Assembly (NCBI GenBank): GCA_001872985.1
Contig: MNYA01000288.1
Span: 1-18,146 of the forward strand
Origin: a bacterium CG2_30_54_10
GTDB taxonomy: Bacteria > Muiribacteriota > Ozemobacteria > Ozemobacterales > Ozemobacteraceae
Length of the DNA stretch: 18,146 nucleotides
Reading direction: 5' to 3'
The notes under the pieces were generated by a model that saw nothing but the letters and a program-made list of their open reading frames with translations, ran no database searches and had not been told where the DNA came from. Positions 12,554 to 18,146 of this stretch are shown piece by piece. The position numbers were made by a program, and so were the translations under genes. Numbering within the stretch: the stretch's first letter is position 1; every line of letters begins with the position of its first letter.

Positions 12554-13903
12554 TCAGCACAGGTGAGCGGATATCACTTTTGCAATGCCTTCGACCAGAT
12601 GTTTGATCTCTCTCTCGTCGGGGCCCTCCGCCATCACTCGCACCAGATTTTCGGTTCCAGAGGGCCGAACGAGCAAACGCCCGCGGCCGGACAATCGGCG
12701 TTCGGTGCTGCGGATTTCATCGACAATCTGAGGCACGGTCTCGAAATTCTTGTTTTTGACCCGAATGTTTACGAGAACTTGAGGAAACTTCGCCATCACT
12801 TCGCTCAATTCCTTCAAGGTCGAACCTGAACCCCTCATGATCTTCAGCAGAAAGCAAGCGGTCAAAAGGCCGTCTCCGGTGGTCGAATAATCGGACAAAA
12901 TGATATGCCCTGATTGTTCTCCGCCAATCACTGTCTGGGTTTTGAGCATTTCTTCGAGGACGAACCGATCGCCGACCCGGGTTTTGAAAACCTTGATATC
13001 ATGGCTTTTCATCGCAAGGTCGAGGCCCATATTGCTCATGACGGTCGTTACCAGCGCATTGCCCGGAAGTTTTTCCTGCTGTTTCAGGAAGCGTGCGGCG
13101 ATGGCAAGAATGAAATCCCCATCGATCACATCGCCGTTGGTAGTCATTGCGATTACGCGATCTGCATCTCCGTCGAACGCGAAACCAACGTCGAAATGCT
13201 CGCGGGTCATGACTTGCGAAATCGCTCGAAGGCTGGTGGAACCGACTTTTTCGTTGATGTTGGTGCCATTCGGATTGATTCCGATGGCATCAACGCTGAA
13301 TCCAAGGTCCGAGAAAAACTTGGGCGCCCAGGGAGCCAAGGCCCCATTCGAGCAGTCGATCGCAACCTTCAGCCGACGTGTCGCGGGCGCCTCTCCAAGT
13401 ACTTTCGCGAGGTGGCTCAGCCAAAAGGCAACAGAGGAATTGTCATTGGTGATCCGGCCAACATCCTTTCCGTGCGGTAGTTCGATCTTGTTGTTCCCGA
13501 TGAGATCCGCTTCAATAGCGTCTTCGATGGCATCCGAAATCTTGAATCCATCAGGGCCGAAGATTTTGACTCCGTTGTCCTGATAGGGGTTGTGGGACGC
13601 GCTGATCACAACCCCTCCCATTCCCTGAAGTTCACGTGTGACGAACGCCACCGCAGGTGTTGGAACGACCCCAAGCAGCCTGGCTTCAGCTCCAACCGAT
13701 GCGACCCCGGCCGCAACGGCGTGTTCGAGGAAGTCGCCGGACAATCTCGTATCCTTGCCGATGAACATCGGACGACCGTGTTTTTTATGGTTCAGAAGAA
13801 GATGCCGGGTGGCCAACTGAGCGATTTTATAGACGGTCTCGCCCGTTAGCGGATAATGGTTGGCGACACCCCTCACTCCATCGGTTCCAAAGAGTTTTCC
13901 CAT
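12554..13903 (-). CDS. glmM: Phosphoglucosamine mutase
   Basis: GlmM interconverts glucosamine-6-phosphate and glucosamine-1-phosphate in the cytoplasm, feeding UDP-N-acetylglucosamine for peptidoglycan and lipopolysaccharide. Family landmarks are all present: the N-terminal KLFGTDGVRG, the phosphoserine loop ISASHNP with catalytic S103, the metal-binding loop FDGDADR (D244, D246, D248), an EQSGH segment in the sugar-binding loop, and RPSGTENLVRVM near the C-terminus for phosphate binding. The 449-aa length is standard. The ATG at 13903 has AAGGAG 8 nt upstream. It is transcribed divergently from the large PHP-like gene across about 300 bp and stands alone, with the minor-pilin cluster 323 bp downstream. 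Confidence 0.97.
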   Translation of the reverse strand: MGKLFGTDGVRGVANHYPLTGETVYKIAQLATRHLLLNHKKHGRPMFIGKDTRLSGDFLEHAVAAGVASVGAEARLLGVVPTPAVAFVTRELQGMGGVVISASHNPYQDNGVKIFGPDGFKISDAIEDAIEADLIGNNKIELPHGKDVGRITNDNSSVAFWLSHLAKVLGEAPATRRLKVAIDCSNGALAPWAPKFFSDLGFSVDAIGINPNGTNINEKVGSTSLRAISQVMTREHFDVGFAFDGDADRVIAMTTNGDVIDGDFILAIAARFLKQQEKLPGNALVTTVMSNMGLDLAMKSHDIKVFKTRVGDRFVLEEMLKTQTVIGGEQSGHIILSDYSTTGDGLLTACFLLKIMRGSGSTLKELSEVMAKFPQVLVNIRVKNKNFETVPQIVDEIRSTERRLSGRGRLLVRPSGTENLVRVMAEGPDEREIKHLVEGIAKVISAHLC

Positions 13904-13943
13904 TGCCTAGACTCCTTAAGGGACGGAAAATGCTACATGACAT

Positions 13944-13952
13944 AGTATATCA
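13944..13952 (-). promoter_or_regulatory. Extended -10 promoter element for glmM
   Basis: The minus strand reads TGATATACT, matching the extended -10 form TGnTATAAT at all but one position of the hexamer. It lies about 40 nt upstream of the glmM ATG. No good -35 box is seen, which is normal for extended -10 promoters. Confidence 0.45.
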
Positions 13953-14208
13953 CACCCACTCCGTGTTTACCCGTTCTTGATTTATCCCGGTTATTGAGAT
14001 GACGTGCAAATCCGATCTCGATTGCTTCATTTATCCTTGGTTTTTCTTGTCATCCTGGTATAAATCAAAAATTTCATAGTTGAGAAGCGTTGTTCCTGTG
14101 GCCGAGACGCGGTATATTGTTGCCGGTATCCATGCGTAACTTTTTCTCCGGATTTTTTGCCGAACATTCGGAGAAGGGGGTTGTATTGTCTGTGGTTGGC
14201 CGGGAAAA
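13953..14208 (+). promoter_or_regulatory. Divergent intergenic region with two candidate promoters for the large membrane protein
   Basis: Two plus-strand candidates are visible. One is TTGGTT (14037-14042) with an extended TGGTATAAA (14056-14064) after a 16-nt spacer. The other is TTGTTC (14090-14095) with TATATT (14113-14118) after 17 nt. Either would give a leader of roughly 85-140 nt before the ATG at 14209. No terminator, riboswitch or ORF was recognised in the remaining sequence. Confidence 0.35.
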
Positions 14209-17061
14209 ATGATCGGAAGCTTGTTTAACCTGATTCGCGAGGCGGTAATTTTGCTTCTGCATAATTTCATCACTTGGTTTAGCTTCAACAACGAAATCGA
14301 GTCCATGGTCGATACGCTCACCCATAAGCTCGACGAACCGGAGCAGAAAATAGGAACCCGTTTGTTCTCACACCCCGGCGGCTTCATCAAGGATCTGGGA
14401 AAGCGGCGCATGAACATCGCCCAGGCTTATATCAAGATTACCCGGGATCATTCCCCCAAAGATGCGGATGAACGGTTGACCGCCCTGAAGATGCTCATCG
14501 AACAGTCGCTTCATTCAAAGACTTTAAACATGCCGCTCAATACCGCCCGCGTTCAGATCAACCTGATGAAGGAAGCCGTCAAGGCTCAAGGTGAAAAACG
14601 CCGTCAGATGGAAGCAATCGCCGATTTTGGAATGGCTTCCTTCGGCCAGGAAACCGTGATTCGCAGCTTCCTGAACAAATTTCACATGATCGAAGTTCCT
14701 GAAGAAGACAAGCAGCTTAAAGACCTCGACCTTGGATGGGACGATCATGTCCATGATTTCCTATCGGAGGGAAGGAAGACGCCGACACAGGTTCTGCTCG
14801 ATGCCTTCGTCAAAGGGATTTCCCGCCTTACCCTGGTCTACTCCAATATCGATGAGCCCCTGGTCATTCATGAGGCCATTACCGCCGGCCAACTACTTGG
14901 AATCAAGGTTCAGATCGGAATCGAGTTCAGCGTTGGAAAGGGCGGCAACCGGCGTCATTACATGTACGTCCCTCCTAACATGGGTGACAGCCAGTCTTTT
15001 TTCACATTTTTCGCCGACCGCCATGAAGTATTCGCTTCATTCCTCCAAGGATTGAAAACGAACGACGAGAACCGCCGCAGCTCGATGGCTACCGCCCTCG
15101 AAAGGTTCAATACGATTGCCCGACTCAAACTCAATGACGGCTACTCGCCTCAAAGTCCGTGCTGGCTTCCTCCCGTCACCACCGCGGAGCTTGATAAAAT
15201 TGTCATCTGCGGCCAGACCAACCGGGTTCACCTCGGCGAGGTTCTTTACTCCAAGATGAGAGAAATTTTCCACAATCGCGTTCTCGAGCTGAAAGCCCAG
15301 GTCAGCGCCGCTCAAGACCGCTTTCAGCGCGGTGTCTACAGCGAGTGGGAGATGAAAAACCTTCTATCCCAATATCAGAGCGTTAGGGAGCAGTATGAAA
15401 CGATGAACCCTTGGGGCCTTTTTTCCCAATTCATCGAGATCGGGGAAGTCGGCGACTACGACAGCGATTTCACCAGCGAAGCCCCCCTCCTTGACCAGCT
15501 CATTGCCCAAGGAGGAAGGGTAGTTTGGGTTCACCCTCTCGAGATCGGTCTCAAGGAGGCCATGCTCAACCTGCTCGGCAACGCCTCTCGGGTATCCGAT
15601 CTCGAAACGCTGAATCTTCGAGACAGCGCCCACCGGAATCCCAACGATCTGATAATCCTCAATAAACTCGTTTACCTCCTCAACAACGGAACCCCAGAGG
15701 ATCTTCTCCGCTTTTTCGAGCAGAACGGAATCCCGGAAGCCACTCCAGAGCTGATTCAGAAAGCTCTCGATCAGATACGCGGCCGCGGAATGGTGCCGGT
15801 CTGCGGAAGCGATTCGACTGGACGAGACCCGGACATCCCAGGAATGGGGTTTATAAAGGTCGCAAGTATTCCCGCATCGATCAGATGCTCGTTCATCGAG
15901 TCCCATTACAAACTCGCCCGACCGATCGGCCAACTGGTGATCACCAAAGGGAAGAACCCTCCTGATAAGTCCGCGGAAGATGAAGGTTACCAAGTCATCT
16001 GCATGGGAAAAATCGGAAAGCCGATCCGAAACATGGTCGGGGACGAACCCGAGTCCGGTCTGGTCGGCCTGGACAGTTTCTGGGCTTACCTCAACCCGGG
16101 TGTCAAGAGCTTCCTTCGCATCGCCGCCGGCCTCGCGGTAGCCTTCTCCTGGATGAATTACCAGTTCGCGCTAGTCATGGGCCTGACTTTCGCCGGCCTT
16201 TGGTTCGCCATAACCGGCCTGCGAAACCTATTCGTAGACCTCATCGCCGCCTCAGGGAGTGATTTTAAATCATGGACGCTTCGCAACGTGAACTGGGACA
16301 ACCTGAGTCAATCCCTCTTCTGGACAGGCTTCAGCGTACCGATACTCGGTATGGTCAAGCTGGTCTTCGACGAACGATGGCCCCTTGAAAAGAGTGGATT
16401 TGTCTTTGAAATGGTGAAATTCCTTTTTCTTTGCGTTGCAAACGGAATTTACATTTCCACCCATAACCGAATCCGCAATTTCGATCGGCGGGTGATAAGG
16501 GCCAACTTTTTTCGAACATTGCTCGCATGGCCTTTTGCGACGATTTTATCCCCGATCGGAAACATCATTGGAATCCCAAGTATCGTCCAGGCAAAATTTT
16601 GGTCGGATGTCGTCGCCGGAATAATCGAAGGGTCAGGGAAATTCAATCAGAGGTTCGTTCTGCGGCAACGCGATCTGGGAGAACTTCTTCCCAAGCTGAA
16701 CTCGATCGACCGCGAAACACGTCTGACAGCCATGCTCGACATTCTCTATATCTGGGGACGGCAGCCTCGCGGAAAAACTTGTCTACGCCGGCTGTTGCTT
16801 CAGATTCAATCCATTCACGATTGGTTTCGGGGAACGGAAACCCCTGAAGAAGAGCGAAAAGCCCGGGTAGAAACTTTCCACGCTTACTATTTGAAGCTGA
16901 AAGGGCAGTTCGACGACCCCGGATGTCTGGTCACCCTTTCGGAGTTTATTCTAAAAAACTTCAAAGGCCGTGAAGCCGTGATTCTTACCGACCTCGTCGG
17001 CACGCGACTAGAGGGCTTCCGGCATTGGTTGTCTGAACTTCGGAAGCACTTTCCTGCTTGA
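14209..17061 (+). CDS. Large PHP-domain-like protein with C-terminal membrane domain
   Basis: I do not recognise a named family for this 950-aa protein. Residues 1-175 are mostly helical, with a hydrophobic start (LIREAVILLLHNFITWF). Residues 177-255 read like the start of a PHP phosphoesterase barrel: DDHVHDFLSEGRKTP (H180 and H182 in the HxH position), LTLVYSNID (where TDHD is usual), GIKVQIGIEFS (E239) and RRHYMYVP (H250). After an insertion of about 180 residues with a coiled-coil-like stretch (350-400), PHP-like text resumes: RVVWVHPLEIG (H442), LETLNLRD and VPVCGSDSTGR (D535). Membrane helices are likely at about 634-680, 700-720, 730-750 and 768-795, followed by a soluble C-terminus. 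It therefore looks like a membrane-anchored, partly degenerate PHP protein. The only upstream ribosome-site candidate is a weak GGGAAAA. It converges on the ABC ATPase gene with a 10-bp gap. Confidence 0.75.
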   Translation: MIGSLFNLIREAVILLLHNFITWFSFNNEIESMVDTLTHKLDEPEQKIGTRLFSHPGGFIKDLGKRRMNIAQAYIKITRDHSPKDADERLTALKMLIEQSLHSKTLNMPLNTARVQINLMKEAVKAQGEKRRQMEAIADFGMASFGQETVIRSFLNKFHMIEVPEEDKQLKDLDLGWDDHVHDFLSEGRKTPTQVLLDAFVKGISRLTLVYSNIDEPLVIHEAITAGQLLGIKVQIGIEFSVGKGGNRRHYMYVPPNMGDSQSFFTFFADRHEVFASFLQGLKTNDENRRSSMATALERFNTIARLKLNDGYSPQSPCWLPPVTTAELDKIVICGQTNRVHLGEVLYSKMREIFHNRVLELKAQVSAAQDRFQRGVYSEWEMKNLLSQYQSVREQYETMNPWGLFSQFIEIGEVGDYDSDFTSEAPLLDQLIAQGGRVVWVHPLEIGLKEAMLNLLGNASRVSDLETLNLRDSAHRNPNDLIILNKLVYLLNNGTPEDLLRFFEQNGIPEATPELIQKALDQIRGRGMVPVCGSDSTGRDPDIPGMGFIKVASIPASIRCSFIESHYKLARPIGQLVITKGKNPPDKSAEDEGYQVICMGKIGKPIRNMVGDEPESGLVGLDSFWAYLNPGVKSFLRIAAGLAVAFSWMNYQFALVMGLTFAGLWFAITGLRNLFVDLIAASGSDFKSWTLRNVNWDNLSQSLFWTGFSVPILGMVKLVFDERWPLEKSGFVFEMVKFLFLCVANGIYISTHNRIRNFDRRVIRANFFRTLLAWPFATILSPIGNIIGIPSIVQAKFWSDVVAGIIEGSGKFNQRFVLRQRDLGELLPKLNSIDRETRLTAMLDILYIWGRQPRGKTCLRRLLLQIQSIHDWFRGTETPEEERKARVETFHAYYLKLKGQFDDPGCLVTLSEFILKNFKGREAVILTDLVGTRLEGFRHWLSELRKHFPA

Positions 17062-17071
17062 TAAGTGAGTG

Positions 17072-18146
17072 TCAATCCCGCGGAAGAAGCCAGAGTGAAC
17101 GTCGGCTGAGGCATATCTTAACTTCGGCGCCTGCGGGCAGCTCGTCATGACAGGTGCGCCTCTTCAGCACCTCAGACTCAATCACCGGAGCCAGTGCCGC
17201 AACCTCGACCTCGAATTGAAAACTCGAGAACTGTTCCCGCCTGCGACGGATCACGCCACGCATCGCATTGCAGTCGCCGGCATCGCAAGTCGTCCAGTCG
17301 ATGGGCAAAGGGTCGATCTTCACTTCCTCGGGGCGGATGCCTGCCCAGACCCGCTGTTTTACTGCCATCGGTCTGGAGGGATGCCCCTTCATTCGCAGGA
17401 CTCCGATTGAAACCAGCGCCTCTTCACCGTCCGGGCTGATTTCCTCGACAATACCCTCAAAAATGTTCCGGGTCATCAGAAATCGCGCAGCCTCGATCGT
17501 CTGGGGCCTGTGATACAACCCATCTCTTGAATCAACCTGATGGAGGCGGCCGGCGAGCATCACCCCGATGCTATCGCCCAGGAAAAAAGCCTCGCGATGG
17601 TCGTGGGTAACATGAAACATCGTTACCCCTAGCGATTCCCTGATCTGGAGAAGTTTTTTCAGAAGTTCAACTTTGAGATATTCATCAATCGCCGAGAAAG
17701 GCTCATCGAGGAACAGGACTTTCGGATTGACGATCAGAGCCCTGGCGATCGCAACACGCTGACGCTCTCCTCCGCTCAAAGAGATCACATCGGGCCGGTC
17801 GACCAAGTGCCTGATATCGAGAAGATCCACTGTTTCGGTAACCCGCTTTTCCCGGTCAAGCTTACTCGTTCCGCGGGCGCGGGCTCCGAAAAGGAGGTTA
17901 TCGCGAACGCTAAGGTGGGGAAAAAGGCAACAATCCTGGGGAATATAGGCCACATACCGTTCTTCAGGCGGAAGCTCCGTTACCTCGACCCCGTCGATCT
18001 CGACACTGCCGGTGGAAACATGATGCAGCCCCATCAGGGTCTCGATTAAAACAGTTTTGCCTGCACCCGATGGGCCGAGGAGAACGAAATACTCCCCATT
18101 GCGGATGTCGAGGGAAACCCCAGTCACACTGAACCCGCCAACCCTG
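17072..18146 (-). CDS. ABC transporter ATP-binding protein, molybdate/tungstate/sulfate-importer type (5' end outside window)
   Basis: This is the ATPase subunit of an importer. Counting residues from the GTG at 18127, the Walker A GPSGAGKT is at 18-25, the Q-loop at YIPQD (Q64), the signature LSGGERQR at 117-124, Walker B VLFLDEP at 137-143, and the H-loop histidine in VTHDHREA at 175. A C-terminal region of about 120 residues with GIRPEEVKI is a TOBE-like regulatory domain, as in ModC/WtpC/CysA. The frame stays open upstream of the GTG (VGGFSVTGVSLDIR), matching the usual family N-terminus, so the real start is beyond the right edge and the GTG is internal. Molybdate or tungstate would fit an organism with many oxidoreductases, but the substrate is not proven; the permease and binding-protein genes would be upstream, outside the window. 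Confidence 0.9.
   Translation of the reverse strand, partial: RVGGFSVTGVSLDIRNGEYFVLLGPSGAGKTVLIETLMGLHHVSTGSVEIDGVEVTELPPEERYVAYIPQDCCLFPHLSVRDNLLFGARARGTSKLDREKRVTETVDLLDIRHLVDRPDVISLSGGERQRVAIARALIVNPKVLFLDEPFSAIDEYLKVELLKKLLQIRESLGVTMFHVTHDHREAFFLGDSIGVMLAGRLHQVDSRDGLYHRPQTIEAARFLMTRNIFEGIVEEISPDGEEALVSIGVLRMKGHPSRPMAVKQRVWAGIRPEEVKIDPLPIDWTTCDAGDCNAMRGVIRRRREQFSSFQFEVEVAALAPVIESEVLKRRTCHDELPAGAEVKICLSRRSLWLLPRD

Noticed and set aside
17041..17071. Possible bidirectional terminator between the convergent genes
   Set aside because: The 10-bp gap and flanking sequence show no stable stem with a T-run on either strand.

Overview
The window looks like a chromosomal segment of an anaerobic, Gram-negative-type bacterium with moderate GC content. 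Ferredoxin-linked 2-oxoacid oxidoreductase genes suggest anaerobic metabolism. Type IV pilin-like proteins, a probable lipoprotein and exported proteins suggest a diderm envelope. I cannot fix the phylum from sequence alone; a deep-branching environmental lineage is a guess. Nearly everything is on the minus strand except one very large gene at 14209-17061.

Left part (1-5309, all minus). A four-subunit 2-oxoacid:ferredoxin oxidoreductase operon of VOR/KOR type is transcribed in the order ferredoxin subunit, alpha (VorB/KorA), beta (TPP-binding), gamma. Directly upstream on the same strand lie a P-loop ATPase of the kind I recall accompanying these operons, an ISOC-type isochorismatase-family hydrolase, and an uncharacterised protein whose C-terminus resembles a CBM25/53 starch-binding motif.

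Middle part (5310-9885, minus). Two exported proteins overlap at TTGA: an eight-repeat FG-GAP/VCBS beta-propeller and a TPR/coiled-coil protein with a low-complexity signal peptide. They are bracketed by repeat-rich intergenic DNA: two copies of a dispersed imperfect palindrome and a 239-bp segment bounded by 15-bp inverted repeats. The far end of that segment carries the stop codon of a decayed membrane-protein gene.

Right-middle part (9879-13903, minus). A probable TPR lipoprotein gene is followed by three minor-pilin-like genes (PilV/GspI-like, PilW/GspJ-like, PilX/GspK-like). Then comes glmM, which supplies glucosamine-1-phosphate for cell-wall precursors.

Right part. Divergent from glmM is a 950-residue protein that appears to be a PHP-superfamily phosphoesterase domain, partly degenerate and split by a long insertion, fused to a multi-pass membrane domain. 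This is the most novel-looking gene in the window. It converges, with a 10-bp gap, on an ABC-transporter ATPase gene (molybdate/tungstate/sulfate type) that runs off the right edge.

A recurring theme is short tandem duplication in spacers and at protein termini: 9-bp units in two export leaders, 21-bp units in a C-terminal tail, and 13-, 14- and 17-bp units in spacers.
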